Assembly (NCBI RefSeq): GCF_040782645.1
Contig: NZ_CP160403.1
Coordinates: 496,001 to 560,000 of the forward strand
Length of the DNA stretch: 64,000 bases
Direction: 5' to 3'
Origin: Streptomyces sp. HUAS ZL42
GTDB lineage: Bacteria; Actinomycetota; Actinomycetes; Streptomycetales; Streptomycetaceae
Below the pieces are notes generated by a model. The model was not told the origin of the DNA. It did not search any database and was given only the letters and a program-made list of their open reading frames with translations. The position numbers were made by a program, and so were the translations under genes. This document shows positions 18,539-26,102 of the stretch, piece after piece (the stretch's first letter is position 1; every line of letters begins with the position of its first letter).

Positions 18539-19637
18539 GAGCCCACTCCAGCCAGCGCTTGGTGACGGCCGCTTCGTTCTTCAGCCACCAGTCGACATCC
18601 GCATCGAAACCCTTGTCGTAGTACTGCGGCGCACCGGCGAGCGCGTTGCGCTGGTCCTCGGTGAGCTTGGCGTAGGCCACCGGCGACGACGGGTTCGAGG
18701 GGAAGGCCTTCGCCAGATTCGCCTGGCTCTCCGCCCGCAGGGAGAAGTCCATCAGCTGGTAGGCGTTGTCCACGTTGGCCGCGCCCTTGGCGATGGCATA
18801 ACCCGAGAACTGACGGCGCATACCGTTCAGCTGCCGCTCCACCGGCACACCCTGCTTCTGCAGATCGGCGAGCCGGCCGTCCCAGACGGTGGACATGGTC
18901 ACCTCCTGGCGGCTCAGCAGCACGCCCGGCAGCGGGCCGCTGTCCCAGAACTTCTTGATGTCGGGCCGCAGCCGGGTCAGCACCTTGAAAGCCCGGTCCA
19001 CATCCAGCGGGTACAGCTTGTCCATGGCAACGCCGTCGGCCAGCAGCGCAAACTCCAGCTCCGGCAGGTCACCGTCCGGGTGGACCATCGCCCGGTCACC
19101 CTTGAACGCCTTGGTGTCCCAGAAGTCCGCCCACGACTGCGGCTTCTTGCCGCCGAACGCATCCGTACGGTAGGCGATGCACTGACCGTAGAAGCTGTGG
19201 CCGATGGCATGCCGGGTGATCTGGTTCTCGGGGATCTGCGCGCTCTTCAGGCTCTTGAACCGGTCGGGATCCAGCGTCTCCAGGGCGTTCTGCGCCACGT
19301 ACTTCAGGTGGGACATCATCGAGTTGTTGATGAGGTCGCACTGCGGACGGCCCTGCTTGATCTGCGCCAGCAGCGGAGCATCGTCCAGGTTGAGCACCTT
19401 GACGGAGATCCCGGTCTCCTGCGTGAACGGCGTGTAGATCGCCTTCTGGAGGGCCGCGCCGTAGGAACCGCCACTGTCGCGGACGACCACCGTCTTGGAG
19501 CCCTTGCCACCGCTGCCCGCGACGGACCGGCTGGTGCCGGTACCGCAGGCGCTGAGGGCGGTCGCGGCGGCGACACCCGCCGTGACCCCGCCTATTCCTC
19601 GCAGGAACAGTCTGCGGTCTATTCGGGCATCTTTCAT
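18531..19637 (-). CDS. ABC transporter substrate-binding lipoprotein, spermidine/putrescine type
   Basis: A 368-residue periplasmic-type binding protein. It begins with a twin-arginine signal (DRRLFLRGIGGVTAGVAA) ending in a lipobox with lipidated C31 (LSAC), so it is exported folded and anchored. The mature part has the two-lobe pattern VVVRDSGGSYGAALQKAIYT, LINNSMMSHLKYV and GRLADLQKQGVPV of PotD/AfuA-like proteins. A remnant of its C-terminus is found inverted at 217-360. It lies between deacylase and ATPase genes. It determines the imported substrate, which I cannot identify. Confidence 0.87.
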   Translation of the reverse strand: MKDARIDRRLFLRGIGGVTAGVAAATALSACGTGTSRSVAGSGGKGSKTVVVRDSGGSYGAALQKAIYTPFTQETGISVKVLNLDDAPLLAQIKQGRPQCDLINNSMMSHLKYVAQNALETLDPDRFKSLKSAQIPENQITRHAIGHSFYGQCIAYRTDAFGGKKPQSWADFWDTKAFKGDRAMVHPDGDLPELEFALLADGVAMDKLYPLDVDRAFKVLTRLRPDIKKFWDSGPLPGVLLSRQEVTMSTVWDGRLADLQKQGVPVERQLNGMRRQFSGYAIAKGAANVDNAYQLMDFSLRAESQANLAKAFPSNPSSPVAYAKLTEDQRNALAGAPQYYDKGFDADVDWWLKNEAAVTKRWLEWARG

Positions 19638-19716
19638 GGTGTGCCTCCTGGGTGGTGCCGGCCGTGAGAACGGGAGCGGCTGGGGATGTGGAAGGGGGGC
19701 GGCTGGATAGGGGGGT

Positions 19717-20784
19717 CTAGGGGCGGGGATCCGCCTCGTCGGATCCGGCGCCCAGACCGGGGGTCCGGAGGGTGTCGGCTCGCGCGGCCGTGTCGGGGTC
19801 CCACGGGACGGCGAGGGCGGCGAGTTCGGTGCCGGGGGCGACGGTGAGGCCGTGCATGCCGTAGAAGATCCGTCCGTCGGCCGGGGCGTGGACGGTGTAC
19901 TCCGTGCCGTCGGTCGGGTCGACGATGCGGCCGAGGAGGTCGCCCTCGGCGACTTCGCCGATGACGTCGGCGTCGAAGGAGAACTCCGGGTACCACAGGC
20001 CGGTGGCCTCGGCGGTGACGCCGGCGGACCAGACCCATGCGCGGATCGGCGCCGGGGCGGAACCGTCCTGGTCGAGGACGCCCAGATGGCGAAGTGCCTT
20101 CAGCAGGCCGTCGACGCGGCGGAGGGCAGTGGCCTCGTCCCGCTGGCCGAGCTGGCCCACCTCGACGAGGACCGCCGAGACGCCCCGGCGGGCGGCGGCC
20201 GCGTGGCTGTTGCCGCCGTCTGCGTTCAGTCCGAGGATGACGTCCTCGATGCCGAAGGAGCCTGCCAGTTCGGCCGTCGCCTTGTCCAGGTCCGGGTCAC
20301 CGGTGAGGCGGTAGCCGACGAAGTCACGCAGGACCTGGTCGATGCCGCCGCAGTGCAGGTCGACGTAGACGTCGGCGGCGTCGACCAGGTGGGCGAAGAG
20401 CCAGGCCGCCAGCCGCTCGGTGGGGCCGCCGTCCGGGTCGCCGGGGAAGACGCGGTTGAGGTTCACGCCGTCGACCGGGGAGATGTTGAGCCGACCCTGG
20501 TACACGGCGGGAGGGTTGGCGACCGGACAGATGATCACCTGTCCGTGCACCTCGGCGGGTTCCAGCCCGTCCGCCAGTCGCACTACGGCGTCGATGGGCG
20601 GGAACTCGCCGCCGTGCACACCCGCGGTGATGACGACCCGGGGGCCGGGGCGGGTCCCGTTGACGAGGGTCAGCGGGATGTCCACGGTGAGGGTGCCGAG
20701 GTCCGCCTGGACCGTGCCGCGGACCTTGGTGCCGGGCCGGGCCTCCAGGGAGCCGACGGAGAGGGTGGCGTCGTTCATGGTCAT
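19717..20784 (-). CDS. Zinc deacylase, succinylglutamate desuccinylase/aspartoacylase family (first of two)
   Basis: A 355-residue AstE-like deacylase. Ligand motifs are TAGVHGGEFPPIDA (His/Glu near residues 53-56) and VDLHCGGIDQ (His near 140), with VNLNRVFPGDPDGG between them. The C-terminal beta domain ends with FYGMHGLTVAPGTELAALA, the part duplicated at the left edge of the window. It is only distantly similar to the second deacylase (13299-14252), so the operon carries two non-redundant deacylases, perhaps for different acyl groups. Its ATG overlaps the flavin oxidase stop by four bases (ATGA). Confidence 0.85.
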   Translation of the reverse strand: MTMNDATLSVGSLEARPGTKVRGTVQADLGTLTVDIPLTLVNGTRPGPRVVITAGVHGGEFPPIDAVVRLADGLEPAEVHGQVIICPVANPPAVYQGRLNISPVDGVNLNRVFPGDPDGGPTERLAAWLFAHLVDAADVYVDLHCGGIDQVLRDFVGYRLTGDPDLDKATAELAGSFGIEDVILGLNADGGNSHAAAARRGVSAVLVEVGQLGQRDEATALRRVDGLLKALRHLGVLDQDGSAPAPIRAWVWSAGVTAEATGLWYPEFSFDADVIGEVAEGDLLGRIVDPTDGTEYTVHAPADGRIFYGMHGLTVAPGTELAALAVPWDPDTAARADTLRTPGLGAGSDEADPRP

Positions 20785-21920
20785 GCCTCCGTACGGCCGA
20801 CGGTGGAGAGGAAGTCGATGGGCTGGGGCGAGGCGCCGTCCAGCGCAAGGTCGGCGGCGATGTCACCGAAGGCGGGCGCGAGCTTGAAGCCGTGGCCGGA
20901 GAAGCCGGCGAGGAGGATGACGTTCTCGGCGCCGGGCAGCGGGCCGACCAGGGGGCGGCTGCTCTCGGTGTAGCCCTCCATGTAGACGGAGAGGCGGGTC
21001 GGGTCCGGGTGCAGGTCGGGCAGGTAACGCCCGATCAGCTCGGAGAAGACCTCCAGTTCGTCCGGCCGCACGGTGCGGTCCAGCTGGTTGGGGTCGCCGG
21101 CGAGCCGGTGCAGCGCGCGGGACAGTCCGAGCTTGACCGAGATGCCGTCCGGGGAGGGCAGGCCGTAGCAGTGGGTGGGTGCCGTACGGATGAACGCCGG
21201 GCGCTCCTCGCCGAACCAGGCGTCGGGGTCGGTGGGCACGTACCAGGCGCTGACGAGGCGGCGGACCTCCACCTCCCACGGCAGGTCGGGCAGCAGGTCG
21301 TTGACCCAGGGGCCCGGCGTGACGACGGCGGTGTCGAAGCGTTCGCTGCCGGAGTCGGTGCGGATCTCCACGCCGTCGCCGACGGGGACGATCTCGCGGA
21401 CCGTGCTGTAGCGGTGGATCACGGCGCCCAGCTGCTCGGCGCGGCGGGCGGCGGTCTGGATCGTCAGCTCCGGGCGGATGAACCCGGCTCGGCGGTCGAG
21501 AACGGCCGCGTCGCCGTCCTCGATGCGGTACTGCGGGAAGCGCTTGGCGAGCGTCTCGGCGTCCAGCACCTCGTGGTCGAGGTCGTGGTCGGCGATGGAC
21601 TGAAGGACGGTGGCCATCTGGTGGTGGTCGGTCGGCCCCATGAGCAGGCACCCGGTCAGGCGGCGCAGCTCGCGGCCGGTCTCCTGCTGGAGCTCCTCCC
21701 AGAGGGAGTCGGCGTGCTTGAGCAGCGGGACGTACCGGGAGTCCTCGAAGTGTGCGCTGCGGAAGATCCGGGTCTCACCGCCGGCGGCACTGCGGTCGTG
21801 GCCGGGGGCGAACCGGTCGTATCCGACGACCTCGGCGCCGCGGGCCGCCAGCCGCCAGGCGGCCTGGCTGCCCATCGTTCCGACGCCGACCACCGCGACG
21901 CGCTTCCTGGCAGCTGACAC
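20781..21920 (-). CDS. FAD-dependent oxidase, sarcosine/N-methyltryptophan oxidase (SolA) type
   Basis: A 379-residue flavoprotein. The FAD motif VAVVGVGTMGSQAAWRLAAR is at the N-terminus, followed by the family pattern GETRIFRSAHFEDSRYVPLL and, near the C-terminus, GAENVILLAGFSGHGFKLAP. Monomeric sarcosine oxidase relatives oxidise N-methyl amino acids or secondary amines. GTG at 21920 has GGAAAG seven bases upstream. It is the first gene of the long operon. The intergenic region above it holds the IclR-type operator at 22084-22122, so the operon is probably under IclR control. Confidence 0.85.
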   Translation of the reverse strand: MSAARKRVAVVGVGTMGSQAAWRLAARGAEVVGYDRFAPGHDRSAAGGETRIFRSAHFEDSRYVPLLKHADSLWEELQQETGRELRRLTGCLLMGPTDHHQMATVLQSIADHDLDHEVLDAETLAKRFPQYRIEDGDAAVLDRRAGFIRPELTIQTAARRAEQLGAVIHRYSTVREIVPVGDGVEIRTDSGSERFDTAVVTPGPWVNDLLPDLPWEVEVRRLVSAWYVPTDPDAWFGEERPAFIRTAPTHCYGLPSPDGISVKLGLSRALHRLAGDPNQLDRTVRPDELEVFSELIGRYLPDLHPDPTRLSVYMEGYTESSRPLVGPLPGAENVILLAGFSGHGFKLAPAFGDIAADLALDGASPQPIDFLSTVGRTEA

Positions 21921-22083
21921 AGGGCTTTCCTTTCGTATCGCCGAGGCGCATGCTGGGCCCTCGGCGCGAGGCTGTTCGATTCGAGATGATTTGGGCGGGA
22001 GCCAGGCCCTTCTTGTGGACCTGCGGCTCTCTGACCGCCGCGTCTCGCAGTCCGGCTCACTTCGGGGGATCTCTCGGAGGGCC

Positions 22084-22122
22084 GTGCCACTATGTGGAAT
22101 GCTGTGCTAGAATCTGGCACAG
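22084..22122. promoter_or_regulatory. IclR-type operator, copy 1
   Basis: A stretch beginning GTGCCACTATGTGGAATGCT and ending GGCAC. It contains the imperfect palindrome TGCCACTATGTGG and is conserved base for base over most of its 39 positions at 23200-23238. It lies between the divergent SolA-like gene and the first iclR gene. A TAGAAT at 22108-22113 could be the -10 box of iclR1, so binding there would block its promoter. Confidence 0.65.
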
Positions 22123-22196
22123 AGAATGTCAGCGGCCCAGAGGGGAGTCAAGAGGGTGTCCAGCAGAAATTTTCGGGATTAACAGGGGGAAACCGG

Positions 22197-22949
22197 ATGG
22201 AAATGAAGAGCGTCACCAGGTCGCTGCGGATCCTGGAGGCGGTCGCCCAGCATCAACCCGTGACCGTGGGTGAGTTGACGAAGCTCTTCGGGCTGCCGAA
22301 GTCCACCGTGCAGCGCACTCTGGTCACACTGGCGCAGGCCGGCTGGCTGCGCGCCAACCGCAAGGACACCACCCGCTGGGAGATCGGCGCCCGCGTCCTG
22401 GCCGTACGACCGGCCGCCCTGCAGGGCTCCAGCCTGTTCGCCGCCGCACGTGAACCCATGATCCGCCTGCGGGACGCGGTGAACGAGACCATCCATCTGT
22501 CGGTACCGGACGCCCTGCAGTGCATGGTCGTGGTGGACCGCGTCGACTGCGACCAGGCGGTACGCACCTTCCACACCATCGGCGACACCTCGCCTCTGCA
22601 CGCCACCGCCGTCGGACGCGCCATCCTCACCCACCTTCCGAGGCGCGACGTCGAAGAACTCATCACGGCGGGACTGGAGCGGTTCAGCGACACGACACCC
22701 GTCGAGCCCGACGAGCTGCGCGCCGAGCTGGACCGGATTCGCACCTGCGGCTATGCGGTCAACCGCAACCAGTACCGGCCGGGGGTCTGCGCCGTCGCCG
22801 CGGCCGTGCTCGACGAGGACGGCACCCCCCTGGCAGCCGTGGCCGTCTCCATGCCAGAGGCACGGTACGACGATGAAAGTGCACCCAAGTGGGGCCGCCT
22901 CGTCGCCGACACAGCCGCGGAGATCTCACAGCGCCGCCTGGGCGCCTGA
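22197..22949 (+). CDS. IclR-family transcriptional regulator (copy 1)
   Basis: A 250-residue IclR regulator. The N-terminal winged helix includes TRSLRILEAVAQHQPVTVGE and the recognition helix LPKSTVQRTLVTL. The C-terminal effector domain has HATAVGRAILTHLP and GYAVNRNQYRPGVCAVAAAV. ATG at 22197 follows AGGGGGA by six bases. It is divergent from the long catabolic operon and nearly identical in layout to the next regulator (23310-24089). Repression of the operon, relieved by an intermediate, is the usual mode and is inferred here. Confidence 0.9.
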   Translation: MEMKSVTRSLRILEAVAQHQPVTVGELTKLFGLPKSTVQRTLVTLAQAGWLRANRKDTTRWEIGARVLAVRPAALQGSSLFAAAREPMIRLRDAVNETIHLSVPDALQCMVVVDRVDCDQAVRTFHTIGDTSPLHATAVGRAILTHLPRRDVEELITAGLERFSDTTPVEPDELRAELDRIRTCGYAVNRNQYRPGVCAVAAAVLDEDGTPLAAVAVSMPEARYDDESAPKWGRLVADTAAEISQRRLGA

Positions 22950-22982
22950 ACGGCAGACGACGGCCCGCAAGCCGTCGACCGA

Positions 22983-23024
22983 GGGCCGGCTCGCACGCGT
23001 CAGCGCGCGAGCCGGCCCTTCTGC
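22983..23024. terminator. Terminator after iclR copy 1
   Basis: A perfect 12-bp GC-rich stem (GGGCCGGCTCGC at 22983-22994 with 23007-23018), a 12-base loop and a following TTCTGCTT. It lies 34 bases downstream of the regulator stop. Confidence 0.75.
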
Positions 23025-23199
23025 TTCGCGTCGCCGCCGCCACCGCCCTGCGCCCGGCCGGGGGGAGGGCCGGACACAGGGCGGCAGCACCACGCGGCAC
23101 GGCAGGCCTGGTCAAGGCCCTACCGCCGTCCATCGCCGCGGGGAATCGGGACTCCCGGGCACTTCAAGGCCGGTCCGCTTGGCGGCCGAATGCGAGCAC

Positions 23200-23238
23200 G
23201 TGCCACATTGTGGCATAGTATGCTGGAATTCGGCACGG
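23200..23238. promoter_or_regulatory. IclR-type operator, copy 2
   Basis: Contains the perfect palindrome TGCCACATTGTGGCA (23201-23215). The flanking TATGCTGGAAT and GGCAC elements are at the same spacing as in the copy at 22084-22122. It lies about 70 bases before iclR copy 2. Conservation across two promoters, while the surrounding intergenic DNA differs, argues for a true binding site. Confidence 0.7.
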
Positions 23239-23309
23239 TCGCTGACCGTGACTTCGCGCTGAAGTCAAGAAGTGAGAACCAGGAATCCACAGGTCTGAGG
23301 GGGCATCGA

Positions 23310-24089
23310 ATGGAATTGAAGAGCGTCACCAGATCGCTACGGGTGCTGGAGGCGGTCGCCCGACATCAACCAGTAACTCTCGGGGAGTTGACGAAGATTT
23401 TCGGGCTGCCGAAGTCCACCGTGCAGCGCACCCTGGTCACACTCAACGAGGCGGGCTGGCTGCGGGCGAACCGCAAGGACACCACCCGCTGGGAGATCGG
23501 CGCCCGCGTGCTGGCCGTACGGCCGGCCGCCCTGCAGGGCTCCAGCCTGTTCGCCGCCGCACGTGAACCCATGATCCGGCTCCGCGACGCACTGAACGAG
23601 ACCATCCACCTGTCCGTGCCGGACGCCCTGCACGGCATGGTCGTCGTCGACCGCGTCGACTGCGACCACGCGGTACGCACCTTCCACGCCATCGGCGACA
23701 CCTCACCCCTGCATGCCACCGCCGCCGGGAACGCCGTCCTCGCCCATCTGGGGAAGTCCGAGATAGACGAGGTCACCGCGGGGACGCTGGAGGGTTACGG
23801 CGAAGAGACCATCACCGACCCCGGGCAACTGCGCGCGGAGCTCCACCGAGTGAGAGAGCGTGGCTACGCCGTCAACCACAACCAGTACCTTCAGGGTGTC
23901 TGCGCCATCGCGGCACCCGTGCTCGACGGTGAGGGCACACCGCTCGCTGCCGTGGCCGTCTCCCTGCCCGACTCCCGCTTCGAGCCCGGCCGGCTGCCCG
24001 AGCTGGGTCGGCTGGTCGCCGAGACGGCGGCGGAGATCACCGCCCGGCACCTGCCTGACGCCGGTCCCGGCGGCTCTGTGCGCGGTTGA
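23310..24089 (+). CDS. IclR-family transcriptional regulator (copy 2)
   Basis: A 259-residue IclR protein, a close tandem paralogue of the preceding one. Both share KSVTRSLR-LEAVA, the helix LPKSTVQRTLVTL, and the long identical run around RANRKDTTRWEIGARVLAVR. They diverge in the second half (AGNAVLAHLGKSEIDEVTAG here). ATG at 23310 follows a G-rich ribosome site (GAGGGGG). The duplication with retained operator suggests cross-regulation or division between two effectors. The gene converges on the cupin gene with only 8 bases between stops. Confidence 0.9.
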   Translation: MELKSVTRSLRVLEAVARHQPVTLGELTKIFGLPKSTVQRTLVTLNEAGWLRANRKDTTRWEIGARVLAVRPAALQGSSLFAAAREPMIRLRDALNETIHLSVPDALHGMVVVDRVDCDHAVRTFHAIGDTSPLHATAAGNAVLAHLGKSEIDEVTAGTLEGYGEETITDPGQLRAELHRVRERGYAVNHNQYLQGVCAIAAPVLDGEGTPLAAVAVSLPDSRFEPGRLPELGRLVAETAAEITARHLPDAGPGGSVRG

Positions 24090-24097
24090 GCAACGAG

Positions 24098-24451
24098 TCA
24101 CTTCACGATCACGTAGATCTTGCGCACGGTTTCGACGGTCTTCCAGACACCGACGAAGCCCGGCTTCATCACAAAGCTGTCACCCGCCTTGTAGACCACC
24201 GGCTCGCCACCCTCCGGCGTGAGTTCGACGATGCCGGCGAGGATATGGCAGAACTCGAAGGTCTCCCCCTTGATCGAGCGCGTCTCGCCGGGCGTCGCCT
24301 CCCAGACTCCCGTATGGATCATCTCCCCGCGGGCGACGTCCTGGGGCCAGGTCAGGAACGCGGGGTCGCCGGAAACCAGACGTTCCGGGAGCGGGCCGGA
24401 CGTGTGCGGCGCGAAGGAGGGGTTGGTGTCGATGGTCTTCAGGAGCGACAT
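24098..24451 (-). CDS. Small cupin (DUF861/EutQ-like)
   Basis: A 117-residue single-domain cupin. Motif regions are GVWEATPGETRSIKGETFE with FCHILAGIVELTPEGGEPV, and YKAGDSFVMKPGFVGVWKTV with the terminal ETVRKIYVIVK, typical of the Cupin_3 family. These proteins often accompany amine-oxidase and GABA genes; their function is poorly known and could be enzymatic or ligand-binding. ATG at 24451 follows AAAGGA by seven bases. It converges with iclR copy 2. Confidence 0.8.
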   Translation of the reverse strand: MSLLKTIDTNPSFAPHTSGPLPERLVSGDPAFLTWPQDVARGEMIHTGVWEATPGETRSIKGETFEFCHILAGIVELTPEGGEPVVYKAGDSFVMKPGFVGVWKTVETVRKIYVIVK

Positions 24452-24662
24452 GTTTTTCCTTTCCTGGGCTCGAGAAGTTGGCAGGCGCGGCCCCGGTCGA
24501 ACCATGGGCCTGGGCAGGAGACTCTGATGGAGGCGCCGGTTGCCGAGGCCGTCGCAGAGGAGAGGTCACGGGCCGTCCCGCCGTGCCCGGCGGCGTGGAA
24601 ACCGGGCACGGGGGCGACCCGTCACGGTGCGCGATGCGGGGCAGTCAGGGCATGACCACCCT

Positions 24663-26102
24663 TCATCGCACGGGCACCGCGAGGTACTGGTACTCCAGGA
24701 ACTCGTCGATTCCGACCCGGCCGCCCTCGCGGCCGAGCCCGGACTGCTTGACGCCGCCGAAGGGTGCGGCCGGGTTGGACACGAGACCCGTGTTCAGCCC
24801 CACCATGCCCACCTCCAGCCGCTCGCTGACGCGCAGGGCGCGGTCGAGGCCCTCGGTGAAGACGTAGCCGACCAGGCCCCAGGGGGTGTCGTTGGCCCGG
24901 CGGATCACCTCGTCCTCGTCGTCGAAGGTGAGGATCGCCGCGACCGGGCCGAAGATCTCCGTGTCCATCAGCCGGCTTGCGGGATCGACGCCGGCCAGCA
25001 CGGTCGGCGGGTAGAAGCAGCCGGGGCCTTCGGGGGTCCTGCCGCCGACGAGCACCCGGGCCCCGCGCTCCACCGCGTCGGCCACCAGTTCCTCCACCTT
25101 GGCGCGTCCCGTCCTGTCGATCAGAGGGCCGACGTCGACGCCTTCCCGGGTGCCGGGGCCCACGACGAGCGCACCCATCCGCTCGGCCAGGCGACGCCCG
25201 AACTCCTCCGCCACCGAACGGTGTACGAAGAACCGGTTTGCGGCCGTACACGCCTCGCCCATGTTGCGCATCTTGGCGACCATCGCACCGTCCACCGCCT
25301 TGTCCAGGTCGGCGTCCTCGAAGACGACGAACGGTGCGTTGCCGCCCAGCTCCATCGACGTCCGGACCACGGCCTGAGCGCTCTGGGCCAGCAGCAGCTG
25401 CCCGACGGCCGTGGAACCGGTGAAGGACAGCTTGCGAATCCGCCCGCCGCGCAGGAGCGGTTCGCACACCTCCCCCGCACGGGAGGTAGTGACGACGTTC
25501 AGCACGCCGTCCGGCAGCCCGGCCTCCTTGAGGATCGCGGCGAGAGCCAGGCTGGACAGAGGAGTCTGCGGGGCGGGCTTGAGCACCATCGTGCAGCCGG
25601 CGGCGACAGCCGGGCCGATCTTGCGGGTGCCCATGGCCAGCGGGAAGTTCCACGGGGTGATCAGCAGGCAGGGGCCGACCGGGCGGCGCGAGAGCAGCAT
25701 GCGGTTGCGGCCGTCGGGCAGAGTGCCGAGGCCGCCGTCGATGCGGACGGCCTCCTCGGAGAACCAGCGGAAGAACTCGGCCGCGTACGCCACCTCTCCC
25801 CTGGCCTCGGCCAGCGGCTTGCCCATCTCGGCCGTCATCAGATGGGCGAGCTCGTCGGTGCGCTCGATGATGATCTCGTAGGCACGGCGCAGGATCTCGC
25901 TGCGCACCCGGGGCGCCGTACGCGCCCACTCCTCCTGCGCCCGCACGGCCGCTTCCTCTGCGAGCCCCGCGTCCTTCGGGCCCGCGTCGGCCACGTGGCA
26001 GAGGACCTCGCCGGTGGCAGGGTCGTCGACGGGCAGGGTGGCACCGTCCGAGGCGTCCACCCAGGCGCCACCGATGAACAACTGCGTGGGTGTGTCGGTC
26101 AT
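24663..26102 (-). CDS. gabD: Succinate-semialdehyde dehydrogenase
   Basis: A 479-residue aldehyde dehydrogenase of the GabD group. Catalytic Cys285 lies in MGEACTAANRFFVH; SMELGGNAPFVVFEDADLD, LSFTGSTAVGQLLL and the opening around WNFPLAMGTRKIGPAVAAG match succinate-semialdehyde dehydrogenases. It converts succinate semialdehyde to succinate, the last step of GABA breakdown. ATG at 26102 overlaps the stop of the FAD/Fe-S gene by four bases, and gabT is the first gene of the same run. The adjacent PucR regulator is the likely controller. Confidence 0.9.
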   Translation of the reverse strand: MTDTPTQLFIGGAWVDASDGATLPVDDPATGEVLCHVADAGPKDAGLAEEAAVRAQEEWARTAPRVRSEILRRAYEIIIERTDELAHLMTAEMGKPLAEARGEVAYAAEFFRWFSEEAVRIDGGLGTLPDGRNRMLLSRRPVGPCLLITPWNFPLAMGTRKIGPAVAAGCTMVLKPAPQTPLSSLALAAILKEAGLPDGVLNVVTTSRAGEVCEPLLRGGRIRKLSFTGSTAVGQLLLAQSAQAVVRTSMELGGNAPFVVFEDADLDKAVDGAMVAKMRNMGEACTAANRFFVHRSVAEEFGRRLAERMGALVVGPGTREGVDVGPLIDRTGRAKVEELVADAVERGARVLVGGRTPEGPGCFYPPTVLAGVDPASRLMDTEIFGPVAAILTFDDEDEVIRRANDTPWGLVGYVFTEGLDRALRVSERLEVGMVGLNTGLVSNPAAPFGGVKQSGLGREGGRVGIDEFLEYQYLAVPVR

